Program-made: the position numbers and the translations under genes
The notes under the pieces: model-generated
Seen by the model: only the letters and a program-made list of their open reading frames with translations
Told to the model about the DNA's origin: nothing
Databases searched by the model: none
Shown: positions 1-7,697 of the stretch, piece after piece
Layout: every line of letters starts with the position of its first letter
Position numbering within the stretch: position 1 is the stretch's first letter
Assembly (NCBI GenBank): GCA_015064635.1
Contig: SVRV01000014.1
Coordinates: 1 to 57,343 of the forward strand
DNA: 57,343 bases
Direction: 5' to 3'
Source: Oscillospiraceae bacterium
GTDB lineage: Bacteria; Bacillota; Clostridia; Oscillospirales; SIG627

Positions 1-76
1 GACAATCTCCACTTTGAATCCCTTGATTATTTAACTCAATTTTTACTTTTCTTTCATTCTTTCTTGTTTCAACACA

Positions 77-114
77 AAAAACGCTCATCAAGCGAAAGCA
101 AGATGAGCGTTTTT
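77..114. terminator. Bidirectional intrinsic terminator
   Basis: A 13-bp perfect inverted repeat (77-89 with 102-114; arm AAAAACGCTCATC) closes on a small GC-clamped GAAA loop. A/T runs flank both sides, so it can act on either strand. It lies beyond the 3' end of the minus-strand phosphofructokinase gene and may end a gene that lies left of the window. Bases 1-76 are AT-rich and show no gene. Confidence 0.75.
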
Positions 115-124
115 CGACAGTCTG

Positions 125-157
125 AAACATCCCAAGACAAACTGTCTTGGGATGTTT
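125..157. terminator. Intrinsic terminator after pfkA
   Basis: A 15-bp perfect inverted repeat (125-139 with 143-157) with a 3-nt loop sits about 10 nt beyond the pfkA stop codon. It is the first strong hairpin met by minus-strand transcripts of pfkA. Confidence 0.75.
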
Positions 158-166
158 TGATTTATT

Positions 167-1237
167 TTACTTGGAAATTATATCGTTGATTCTGTAAACC
201 TCGAGGAATTTTTCTTTCTTCTTATCTGCCATTTCCTTCATCTCGGCAATAGCGTCGGGAGACATCTTTGCAATGTCATCATCGGAAAGCTTTCCTTTGT
301 AGAACTTATCAAAGTCAAGAGCAAAGCTGATATCCATAGAAGTGATTTCACCGTCGCGCTCACAAATAACAAGGTTTGACTTGCCTTCGTAAAGAAGCTC
401 AACAGCCTTGAACGCCATGAGAGAAGCAGTCATTCTGTCTCTCTGTGTGGGAGAACCGCCACGCTGAACGTGTGAAAGGCGAGCGTGCTTTGTTTCTATC
501 TTCGTTCTTTCCTCAATTGTTTTAGCAAGCTTTTCTGAAAATTCCTTGCCCATGTTTTCGGAAACAACAACAATGAAGTTACGCTTCTGATTGAACTTTG
601 ATTCAATCATCTTTGCCACAAGGGCATCCTCATCAAAAGGAATCTCCTTGGTTATAATAGCGGTAGCACCTACGGCAATTCCTGCATAAAGAGCAAGATA
701 ACCCGAACCGTTACCCATTACCTCAACAACGTCACATCTTGCGTGAGATTCACAGGTGTCTCTGAGGCGGTCTACCATTTGAACAACGGTGTTGAGAGCG
801 GTATCAAATCCTATGGTGTAATCGGTGCTTGAAATGTCATTGTCAATTGTACCGGGAACGCCTATACAGGGGATTCCACGGTCGGTAAGGTCTCTTGCAC
901 CTCTGAAGGTTCCGTCTCCGCCGATTGCGATAATACCGTCAATTTCGTTTTCACGGCAGGTCTTGATAGCCTTCTGGATTCCTTCTTCGGTCTTGAATTC
1001 AAGACATCTGTCGGAATAAAGAGCTGTTCCGCCAACGTTTATAATATTTGATACATCTCTGTCATTGAGAAGCTTCATATCGTTATCTATAAGTCCCTTG
1101 TAGCCTCTTCTGATACCCATAGCCTGAGAGCCGTGAGCAAGTATTGCGCGTGTAAGAGCACGGTAGCAAGGGTTCATTCCGGGGGCATCTCCACCCGATG
1201 TAAGTATTCCTATACGTCTAAATTTATTATTAGTCAT
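167..1237 (-). CDS. pfkA: ATP-dependent 6-phosphofructokinase
   Basis: Phosphorylates fructose 6-phosphate to fructose 1,6-bisphosphate in glycolysis; cytoplasmic. The 356-residue protein has the N-terminal nucleotide loop SGGDAPGMN (14-22), GGDGT (106-110) and PGTIDND (128-134). The Gly in GGDGT and the Gly in PGTIDND are the residues that mark ATP use rather than pyrophosphate use, and the catalytic Asp of TIDND is present. The start at 1237 is set by GGAGG spaced 5 nt upstream; the ATG 8 codons earlier has no such site. It is longer than the roughly 320-residue bacterial norm, with a C-terminal extension. Odd: the Arg after VEVMG is Asn (residue 176, E. coli R171 by my alignment), and the Arg matching E. 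coli R243 is Lys (250). Single-gene unit with its own promoter and terminator. Confidence 0.95.
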   Translation of the reverse strand: MTNNKFRRIGILTSGGDAPGMNPCYRALTRAILAHGSQAMGIRRGYKGLIDNDMKLLNDRDVSNIINVGGTALYSDRCLEFKTEEGIQKAIKTCRENEIDGIIAIGGDGTFRGARDLTDRGIPCIGVPGTIDNDISSTDYTIGFDTALNTVVQMVDRLRDTCESHARCDVVEVMGNGSGYLALYAGIAVGATAIITKEIPFDEDALVAKMIESKFNQKRNFIVVVSENMGKEFSEKLAKTIEERTKIETKHARLSHVQRGGSPTQRDRMTASLMAFKAVELLYEGKSNLVICERDGEITSMDISFALDFDKFYKGKLSDDDIAKMSPDAIAEMKEMADKKKEKFLEVYRINDIISK

Positions 1238-1269
1238 TTTTACCTCCAAATAAATACACATTTTGATAT

Positions 1270-1298
1270 ATGATATACCTTTTTTTGAAATATGTCAA
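1270..1298 (-). promoter_or_regulatory. pfkA promoter
   Basis: On the minus strand TTGACA (1293-1298) and TATCAT (1270-1275) are 17 bp apart, about 35 nt before the pfkA start. It is divergent from the promoter of the metallo-hydrolase gene. Confidence 0.75.
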
Positions 1299-1325
1299 GG
1301 AGTAAAAGGATTTTATTTTCATAAA

Positions 1326-1354
1326 TTGACAAGTTTTTAACAGTATGATATACT
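1326..1354 (+). promoter_or_regulatory. Promoter of the MBL-fold hydrolase gene
   Basis: TTGACA (1326-1331), 17 bp, TATACT (1349-1354), followed by GAGGTGA and the ATG at 1374. The match to the housekeeping sigma factor consensus is very good. Confidence 0.85.
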
Positions 1355-1373
1355 TATTTTGAGGTGATTTTCA

Positions 1374-1982
1374 ATGAAAGTGATTACAATTCCCCTGCCC
1401 CCGATTATGACTAACTGCTATATCTCATATGAGCGTGAAGGAGGCAAATGTTTTATTATAGACCCCGCATCAAGCGAGGACAGAATCAAGACTCTGATTG
1501 ATGCCCACAGCTTAAAGCCAAAGGCAATTTTACTCACACACGGTCACTTTGACCACATAGCAGCATCCGACAGACTCAGAGAAATGTATTCCATACCGTT
1601 GTACATTCACGAAGCGGACAGTGAAATGATAAAAAATGCCCGTTTGAACTGTTCCTCCACTATGATGGGTGAGGAAATTATACTGAAGGATGCTGACAAG
1701 CTTTTGAAGGACGGCGACAAATTGAAGCTTGAAAACGAAAGTCTCGCGGTTATGCATACTCCGGGTCACTCGCCCGGCTCTTGCGTATTTATTGCAAGTG
1801 ACTGTGTATTCAGCGGTGACACGGTTTTCAGAGGGACCTACGGAAGATACGACCTTACCGGCGGTGATTTTAATCTGCTTATGGCATCAATAAAGCGAGT
1901 CATGGCACTTCCGCCGATTCTTAAGGTATACCCCGGTCACAACGAGGCTACTACGATTTTTGATGAAAGCATGTATTACTAA
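1374..1982 (+). CDS. MBL-fold hydrolase, glyoxalase II-like
   Basis: A metallo-beta-lactamase fold hydrolase of 202 residues, the size and motif pattern of the YcbL/YqgX glyoxalase II-like group. The metal-binding motif THGHFDH is at 55-61, followed by HTPGHSPG near 127-134, SGDTVF near 146 and the late PGHN near 183. These supply the His and Asp ligands for a two-metal site. Family members hydrolyse thioesters such as S-lactoylglutathione; the natural thiol in this organism cannot be told from sequence. No signal peptide, so cytoplasmic. Start supported by GAGGTGA 6-7 nt before the ATG. Monocistronic, convergent with the lipoprotein gene and sharing its terminator. Confidence 0.88.
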   Translation: MKVITIPLPPIMTNCYISYEREGGKCFIIDPASSEDRIKTLIDAHSLKPKAILLTHGHFDHIAASDRLREMYSIPLYIHEADSEMIKNARLNCSSTMMGEEIILKDADKLLKDGDKLKLENESLAVMHTPGHSPGSCVFIASDCVFSGDTVFRGTYGRYDLTGGDFNLLMASIKRVMALPPILKVYPGHNEATTIFDESMYY

Positions 1983-1989
1983 CAAAAGA

Positions 1990-2030
1990 GGGACTGCTTT
2001 AAAACTCATTCAAAGTTTTCAAGCAGTCCC
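1990..2030. terminator. Shared terminator between convergent genes
   Basis: Inverted repeat GGGACTGCTT (1990-1999) with AAGCAGTCCC (2021-2030), extended inward by AACT/AGTT. It separates the plus-strand hydrolase gene from the minus-strand lipoprotein gene and can serve both. Confidence 0.75.
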
Positions 2031-2036
2031 GCATAT

Positions 2037-2663
2037 TTATTTAATGATACCTATAAGCCTCGCTGTTTCCGTGTCCATAACGGTTTCTTCGCCGTCAATA
2101 ACTATGCTGTACGAAATACTGTCATACTGATAAATCGGGTACGAGGAAACAAGCATTTCGCTCTCCTCCATAACTCCGAAAACCGAACCTATATACTTTC
2201 CTTCGCTGTATCCAAGCTCCTCGGGAGTGCGTCCGTAAAAAATGTAAAAAGCAAAATCCTCCGCATCGCTTCCGATAAGATGCTTGACACTTTTTGCGTA
2301 CTCTCTGTCGATACGTCCGTTTTCGTCAAGGTCCTTTACGGGAACGTAAAAGAATTCCTTACATTCCTCAAGCTTAACATCAAGGTTTTTATATTTTTCG
2401 GTAACATAATATCCTTTAGTATCCTTTGACGATACAAAAAGCACAGTTTCCGCACCCTTTACAGCATAAATGTCACCTGCTTCGATTTCTCCTATTTTGT
2501 CACTTATTCCATAATCGGTATAACGGTAGGAATTTTGTAAAGGATAAAGCGTTTGCCCGTCCATTGTGAGTGTACCGTCTTCGTTCAGGGTAAAAGAAAT
2601 ATCCGACGAACAAGAAATGAGAAATATAAAAAGCACAACGGGCAGTAGAAAAAGTTTCTTCAT
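2037..2663 (-). CDS. Small lipoprotein of unknown function
   Basis: The 208-residue product starts with a lipoprotein signal: Lys-Lys, a hydrophobic run, then a lipobox (LISC, Cys18), so it should be anchored on the outer face of the cytoplasmic membrane. The mature part is acidic, rich in Tyr and Asp/Glu, and contains DLDENGRID near residue 112, which resembles an EF-hand-like Asp loop but is too short to assign. I do not recognise the family. The start is supported by GGAGTGA 5 nt upstream. Monocistronic, with its own promoter back-to-back with the GH78-like gene's promoter. Confidence 0.8.
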   Translation of the reverse strand: MKKLFLLPVVLFIFLISCSSDISFTLNEDGTLTMDGQTLYPLQNSYRYTDYGISDKIGEIEAGDIYAVKGAETVLFVSSKDTKGYYVTEKYKNLDVKLEECKEFFYVPVKDLDENGRIDREYAKSVKHLIGSDAEDFAFYIFYGRTPEELGYSEGKYIGSVFGVMEESEMLVSSYPIYQYDSISYSIVIDGEETVMDTETARLIGIIK

Positions 2664-2695
2664 AGTTCACTCCACACAAGTAAGATAACAATGAT

Positions 2696-2724
2696 ATTAT
2701 AAATTGATAATCTGCTTGTGTCAA
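2696..2724 (-). promoter_or_regulatory. Promoter of the lipoprotein gene
   Basis: Minus strand TTGACA (2719-2724) and TATAAT (2696-2701), 17 bp apart: a full consensus match. Its -35 box lies 11 bp from the -35 box of the divergent GH78-like gene. Confidence 0.88.
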
Positions 2725-2735
2725 GGATTTTTTTG

Positions 2736-2764
2736 TTGACTAAAAGAACAATATCTGCTACAAT
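2736..2764 (+). promoter_or_regulatory. Promoter of the GH78-like gene
   Basis: TTGACT (2736-2741), 17 bp, TACAAT (2759-2764), followed by GCGGAGG and the ATG at 2789. Confidence 0.8.
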
Positions 2765-2788
2765 AAGCGAAAAGCGGAGGTAAACACT

Positions 2789-4225
2789 ATGATAAAAAAA
2801 GAATTTATATATCCCGTAAATATAGCAAAATCACAGGGTAATATTACAAATGAAAAAGAATTGCTTGTCCCTTCGGAAAAGCAAATACATATAGGAACAC
2901 CTACAAAAAATCCTACTGTAATACATGGAAAAAGCTACATTGTTCTTGACTTCGGAATTGAAATAAGAGGCAGAATAAGAATACTGTGTTTTTCGGCAAA
3001 CAATAAAAACAATTGCGCAAGTGTACGTCTGCGCTTCGGTGAATCATTGAGCGAAGCCATGTCGGAGCTTGGAGAAAAGGGCTCGTGCAACGACCATTCA
3101 CCAAGAGATTTTTATATTCCCCTCGTAGGTCTGTCCGATACATCCTGGGGAAACACCGCCTTTCGTTTTGTAAGACTTGACTTTGACGAGGAATCAAGCA
3201 TATCTCTTCATTCTGTAATTGCCGAAGGTGAAACACTGGGACTTGATGCAAAATATGAATACAAGGGTAACGACCCTTTGTTGAAAAAAATATACACTGC
3301 CGCAAAAAGAACAATAGACCTTTGTTCGGCAGGTGAATATGTGTGGGACGGTGTCAAGCGTGACCGCCTTGTATGGATAGGCGATATGCATCCCGAAATG
3401 CTGGCACTGACTACACTTTACGGCAGAGTCCCTATGATGGACAACTCTATAAATCTTATGAGAGAAACCACTCCCATCGGAAATTGGATGTGCACTTTGG
3501 CTACATATTCTGCGTGGTGGCTCATTGTACTTGCAGACTATTTCAAAAAAACAAGCTGTCATGACCTTGTCCTTGAAAATATGGATTATGCCGAAAAAAC
3601 CGTTCAGCGTTTTCTGGAATGTATCGGAGTGGACGGCTCACTGGGTGAGGTCAGCGGCTCACTGGTGGACTGGCCCACACGTTCAAAGCCCGATGAAAAT
3701 GCAGGTGTCAGGGCAATTGTCATTATGATGGCAAAAAAAGCGATTGAGCTTTTTAAAGAGTTCAACCGTCCTACAGACAAAGCCGAGGAATTATTGAAGC
3801 GCTTGATGCGTCAACCCATAACCGTAACACACGCAATGCAGGTTGCGGGATTGAAATATATGGCTCTGGGTGAGCTTGATAAGAGCGATATTGAGCTTAT
3901 GGAAAAGCTTGGCGAGAATGGAATGTCTACCTTTATGAGCTACTATATCCTGACCGCTTATGCCCGATATTTCGGAATTGAACGTGCTGTGGATATAATG
4001 AAAAAATACTACGGCGGTATGCTGTCGGTAGGTGCGACCACATTCTGGGAGGATTTTCATCTCGAATGGCTTGACGGTGCGGGAAGGATAGATGAAATAG
4101 CTCCCGACGGTGCGAAAGACATTCACGGAGATTTCGGAGACTATTGTTACAAGGAATTCCGCCACTCCCTTTGTCACGCATGGTCCACGGGAATACTTGC
4201 ATTTATGGAAGAAAACGGAATATAA
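2789..4225 (+). CDS. GH78-like alpha-L-rhamnosidase
   Basis: Likely releases alpha-L-rhamnose from oligosaccharides or glycosides. The 478-residue protein has a beta-rich N-terminal part (about 1-150) and an (alpha/alpha)6-type catalytic part. KRDRLVWIGD (190-199) matches the GH78 acid-side signature, with Asp187, Asp192 and Asp199 in the D-x4-[ED]-x6-D pattern; Asp replaces the usual Glu at the general-acid position. ATTFWEDF near 415 fits the general-base Glu region, and SLCHAWSTG near the end is another family signature. It is about half the size of typical GH78 enzymes and lacks their extra beta domains. No signal peptide, so cytoplasmic. GGAGG 8 nt upstream fixes the start. Its stop codon abuts the first copy of a repeat element. 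Confidence 0.8.
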   Translation: MIKKEFIYPVNIAKSQGNITNEKELLVPSEKQIHIGTPTKNPTVIHGKSYIVLDFGIEIRGRIRILCFSANNKNNCASVRLRFGESLSEAMSELGEKGSCNDHSPRDFYIPLVGLSDTSWGNTAFRFVRLDFDEESSISLHSVIAEGETLGLDAKYEYKGNDPLLKKIYTAAKRTIDLCSAGEYVWDGVKRDRLVWIGDMHPEMLALTTLYGRVPMMDNSINLMRETTPIGNWMCTLATYSAWWLIVLADYFKKTSCHDLVLENMDYAEKTVQRFLECIGVDGSLGEVSGSLVDWPTRSKPDENAGVRAIVIMMAKKAIELFKEFNRPTDKAEELLKRLMRQPITVTHAMQVAGLKYMALGELDKSDIELMEKLGENGMSTFMSYYILTAYARYFGIERAVDIMKKYYGGMLSVGATTFWEDFHLEWLDGAGRIDEIAPDGAKDIHGDFGDYCYKEFRHSLCHAWSTGILAFMEENGI

Positions 4226-4323
4226 AAAAGTCGCCTTCGGCAACTGATGTTCGCTAACGCTCACAAATTTTATAGGTAGACTTTATTTGTTATACGCAAA
4301 TTGCGATGCAATTTCCTATATAA
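4224..4323 (-). repeat. Structured repeat element, copy 1
   Basis: First of three near-identical copies of an element of about 100 nt. Read on the minus strand it has: (i) a long stem-loop, arms UUAUAU (4318-4323) and GUAUAA (4290-4295) outside a perfect AAAUUGC/GCAAUUU hairpin (4298-4314); (ii) a hairpin UGU-GA-GC-GUUA-GC-GA-ACA (4248-4265) with tandem G.A pairs; (iii) AGUUGCC-GAA-GGCGACU (4229-4245) followed by U5, an intrinsic terminator. The copy begins at the stop codon of the GH78-like gene and is followed head-to-tail by copy 2. The strand given is the one I infer to be the RNA sense. Confidence 0.88.
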
Positions 4324-4324
4324 T

Positions 4325-4424
4325 AAAAAAGTCGCCTTCGGCAACTGATGTTCGCTAACGCTCACAAATTTTATAGGTAAACTTTATTTGTTATATGCAA
4401 ATTGCGATGCAATTTCCTATATAA
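4325..4424 (-). repeat. Structured repeat element, copy 2
   Basis: Direct tandem copy with a 101-bp period from copy 1. It differs at only two positions I can find (GTAAAC for GTAGAC, TTATAT for TTATAC on the plus strand). The second change turns a G.U wobble of copy 1 into an A-U pair on the minus strand. It lies between the GH106-like gene's terminator (4432-4469) and copy 1, so minus-strand readthrough from that gene would transcribe it. Confidence 0.88.
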
Positions 4425-4431
4425 TAAAGCA

Positions 4432-4469
4432 AAAGCTCACGCAAGACTTTTATGTCCTGTGTGAGCTTT
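4432..4469. terminator. Terminator of the GH106-like gene
   Basis: Long imperfect hairpin, AAAGCTCACGCAAGAC (4432-4447) with GTCCTGTGTGAGCTTT (4454-4469), 10 nt beyond the stop codon of the minus-strand GH106-like gene, with T-rich flanks on both strands. Confidence 0.7.
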
Positions 4470-4478
4470 ACTTTTAAC

Positions 4479-7400
4479 TTACATTTCCAAAATATTCGGA
4501 GTTGACATTATGCCGAGCTCACGAAGAATATATTCGTAGCTCCATTCGTGATTTTTTGTGCGCCATGCACCTGGGCCTATCCAGGCAAGCTTAAGGTCTG
4601 CACAGTGCACGTGTCCGAATGAATTCTGACGGTTACCGAACAGAGTTATATCAAGCACACTCTTTCCGGGAGTAACGTCAATACGTGCAGTATAGGGAGG
4701 GTATATAATCGCTTTATCCGAATTAAGTGTAATCATAGTACCTACATAGTGAGGAATTGTTACACTAAGCTTATCTGTCTTTGTTTCAACGGGAAGATGA
4801 TATGTGATATTTCCGCCATAGAACGGGAATCCCTGATGTGTTAAATCTCCAAAGCAAACTGTTTCGGGCAGAGGAATAAGCTTTGCAGACTGACCTCTGA
4901 CCTCAACTCCGAAATCACCTAACAGATAGCACCACTCGGTATTAAACGCAACACCAAAGGGAAGTGTGCACTCAATTATATTATCACCCACGACAAGTTT
5001 GGGTATTGTGACAGTTTCAATGGATTTATCAACATACCATCCGTCAGCCGGCGAATCAACCGAAACGCCGTTTACCTTTATTTCACTCTCGGACAGTCTC
5101 TCGGTTGCAAATTTTGCGCCGACAACCTCTATGTCACTCTTAACGGTAAAGCGAAGGGTGAGCTTATGCTCATCGGCAACCTTACCTGTTACCCAAGGCT
5201 GTGCAACGTGACCGCCTCTCTGAGGAAGTCCCAGCTCTGTGCAAACGGCTTCGTCAAGGCGGAGTATTTCCTCCTTGGCACGCCATTCACCGCCGTCAAC
5301 ACTGTATTCAGCCATATCAAGAAGCAGTACGTTCTTTTCTGAAAGGGTATATCCCACCTCGTTGGTCACAGAAAGGCCCTTGGGCTCTGCAGGTTTTTGT
5401 TCAAAAAGAGGAACTCTCGTACCTGTACCCGACGCCATCTCAACACGCTCAGCCTCAGTCTTAACTCTGCCCTCGGTCAGCTCGAGTAGTACGCTGTCAT
5501 AATCGTACATTTTACGGGTAATTACAGTATATCCGTTTTTATATCTGCAAGGAAGAGAGGTAACCTCACCGTTTTCGGTGTTGTAAAGTTTGACTGTGTA
5601 CTCACCCTTTACATTTATATCCACTCCGTCCGCACGGGAAAGATTCTTGTTGTAAGGTTCAACTGCCTGAGCAACAAATAGCCATTTAACATCTCCGTCA
5701 ACTCTCAGCTGGTGACAATATCTGTCAGATATAACTCCGTTGGTGTAGAATATCTTAACATTTCTGTCCGCATCAAGCTCGCCGATAAGTGAGTCCTTTG
5801 TATAGCTTGTCTGTATACTTTCGTCGAAAAGCTTCTTGCCTCTCTCTGACGGAACAGCGTTCTCATACTTGGGTGCGCTTCCCATAAATATAAGCTTACC
5901 GCCGGCATTCTTGAAGGCTTCAAGTCTGTCAAGCGTGGTGGAACGAAGTGTTTCACACTGAGGAACAATGATAATGTCATATGCCATCTGACCGACCTTC
6001 AAGGGTGCTGAACCCTTTTCGCAAAGCTCGGGGAGCATAGCTTCGGAAATAAAGTTGAAATCGACCGTACTCTTTACAAGCCAGTCTGTAAGGTTTGCGA
6101 AATTGGCATCCTTTTCACTTGCAATAGCGCTGTTCTGCTCTTCGGGTCCCCAGTACAGCCAATAGCTTTCAATGGGGTGGATAACACCTACGTTGATAAT
6201 CGGTTTACCTCTTGTAAGTGCAGTATTAACTCTTGCAAAATGGTCTTCTACCCTACTGTATTCGGTGTACCAAGGGGACTGATAGCTGATAGATGCGGGA
6301 TAGTCTCGCTTTGCCTCACCCTTCATGGATACCCATGACAAATGCTGAACACGCACAGTTACGCCCATTGCTGCCTGCCAGTCACCGTGAAGCTTATGAC
6401 CTCTGAAATCAAAGTCCCAACCTGTAACTCCGTAAAGCTCTGAAAGCATGGCTTCCTTTCCGAGCTGGTGAACTACCGACTGAGCCTGCTTTGCTGTTGT
6501 ATATTCACGCCAGGAGCAAAGCATATCAATGCCGGGTATGCCGAATCCTCGGTAGTTACGCATTGCCTCACTGATGGCAAGTGTCTGTGAAAACAATGAC
6601 TGCTCACACATAAGGTGTCCTGTAAGCGAGATTCCGTGTTCATCGCACCATTTACCGCAATTCTGTCCGAATGCTTCACTGAAGCGATCTGCAACATGGT
6701 CATGGTAGCGGTAACGGGTAACCGAAGGTGCGTTATCGGGAAGATTCCAGAAAAGCTCGGGAAGATGCTCAATGATATCCTCACCGTATCTTTCCTTGTA
6801 TGTATCGGGGAAATCGGGTGTCCAAGGAAGTGTTACATCATGTGTATCTGTGGCATAAGAGAGACGTCTCTTGTGGGACACCTGAGGCTCGTCGGTGAAT
6901 ATGGAGTGTACTGTTTCTCCGAATTCGTCTCCTACCTCTTTGTTGTATGATTCATAGGTAACATCAATGAACTTGTCCATAGCCTTTTTGTTCATGGTGT
7001 CTATATATGACTGATTGTTAAACCATGAAGTCTTTGCGGCATAATCAAGATATGCATACCATTTTGTACCCTTGGCGCTATCCTCGGGAGATATGCGTGT
7101 ATATTTTTTCAAAAATCCTTTTTCATCAAGCTCTATGTCAAAAACTGTTATGAGGCTTCCCTCTTCTGTTCGTGCAGTGGAGCTTTCAACAAAGAGCACT
7201 TTTTCCTCAAAAGTGTCCTTGTAAGGAACGGTAGTAAATCTGAGCATACGCTGACGGCAAGCGTTATCCTTTGTTACAATTCCGCCTGCAGCACCCGAAG
7301 GCCAACGGTCCTCGTCATAAAGGTATGCTCGCATTTTGTTTTCCTTTGCTTTATCTACGCAAGAGCGGATAAGGCTCATAAATTCCTTTGAAAGATATTC

Positions 7401-7595
7401 GGTTGCCATTCCTGTACGCACGTGCATATGGAAGCCGCCGAGTCCCATTTCATTGAAAACATCTATCTGACGCAGAAGCTCATCACGGTCAAGCTCGCAG
7501 TTCCACGCCCAAAAAGGAGCACCTCTGTACTCTGATGTAGGCTTTTTAAACAGGTCCGGCGAAAGCTTTTTTTCGGTATTCTTCTTGTAAAACAT
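4479..7595 (-). CDS. GH106-like glycoside hydrolase (alpha-L-rhamnosidase type)
   Basis: A 1038-residue protein with the N-terminal signature of the GH106-like group: YRGAPFWAWN (23-32), then a (beta/alpha)8-type region with GLGGFHMH near 51 and YDEDRWPSG near 93. FTDEPQVS near 231 supplies an acidic pair typical of catalytic sites in this group. The C-terminal third (about 760-1000) is beta-sandwich-like, as in GH2-type sugar-binding domains. Characterised GH106 enzymes remove alpha-L-rhamnose, for example from rhamnogalacturonan; activity here is inferred. No signal peptide. The start follows AAAGGAAG 6 nt upstream. It has its own promoter between it and the upstream cardiolipin synthase gene. 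Confidence 0.8.
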   Translation of the reverse strand: MFYKKNTEKKLSPDLFKKPTSEYRGAPFWAWNCELDRDELLRQIDVFNEMGLGGFHMHVRTGMATEYLSKEFMSLIRSCVDKAKENKMRAYLYDEDRWPSGAAGGIVTKDNACRQRMLRFTTVPYKDTFEEKVLFVESSTARTEEGSLITVFDIELDEKGFLKKYTRISPEDSAKGTKWYAYLDYAAKTSWFNNQSYIDTMNKKAMDKFIDVTYESYNKEVGDEFGETVHSIFTDEPQVSHKRRLSYATDTHDVTLPWTPDFPDTYKERYGEDIIEHLPELFWNLPDNAPSVTRYRYHDHVADRFSEAFGQNCGKWCDEHGISLTGHLMCEQSLFSQTLAISEAMRNYRGFGIPGIDMLCSWREYTTAKQAQSVVHQLGKEAMLSELYGVTGWDFDFRGHKLHGDWQAAMGVTVRVQHLSWVSMKGEAKRDYPASISYQSPWYTEYSRVEDHFARVNTALTRGKPIINVGVIHPIESYWLYWGPEEQNSAIASEKDANFANLTDWLVKSTVDFNFISEAMLPELCEKGSAPLKVGQMAYDIIIVPQCETLRSTTLDRLEAFKNAGGKLIFMGSAPKYENAVPSERGKKLFDESIQTSYTKDSLIGELDADRNVKIFYTNGVISDRYCHQLRVDGDVKWLFVAQAVEPYNKNLSRADGVDINVKGEYTVKLYNTENGEVTSLPCRYKNGYTVITRKMYDYDSVLLELTEGRVKTEAERVEMASGTGTRVPLFEQKPAEPKGLSVTNEVGYTLSEKNVLLLDMAEYSVDGGEWRAKEEILRLDEAVCTELGLPQRGGHVAQPWVTGKVADEHKLTLRFTVKSDIEVVGAKFATERLSESEIKVNGVSVDSPADGWYVDKSIETVTIPKLVVGDNIIECTLPFGVAFNTEWCYLLGDFGVEVRGQSAKLIPLPETVCFGDLTHQGFPFYGGNITYHLPVETKTDKLSVTIPHYVGTMITLNSDKAIIYPPYTARIDVTPGKSVLDITLFGNRQNSFGHVHCADLKLAWIGPGAWRTKNHEWSYEYILRELGIMSTPNILEM

Positions 7596-7636
7596 ATCTT
7601 CTTCCTTTCAAAGCAAAAAACTGCCGATTTTTTCTA

Positions 7637-7665
7637 ATTGTATCACACAAGAATAATAAAATCAA
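7637..7665 (-). promoter_or_regulatory. Promoter of the GH106-like gene
   Basis: Minus strand TTGATT (7660-7665), 17 bp, TACAAT (7637-7642), about 42 nt before the start codon. Confidence 0.7.
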
Positions 7666-7697
7666 CAGTTTTTTATATTTAAAAATTTCAAAAATTC

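Noticed and set aside
700-780. Loss of the fructose 6-phosphate Arg162 in PfkA
   Set aside because: On recounting from M169 of the E. coli enzyme, R162 is the Arg in ESHAR, which is kept. The changed residue is R171, reported instead.
4224-4424. CRISPR-like or tandem-repeat array
   Set aside because: Only two head-to-tail copies of about 101 bp with no spacers and no cas genes; the third copy is 8.8 kb away. It fits a dispersed repeat.
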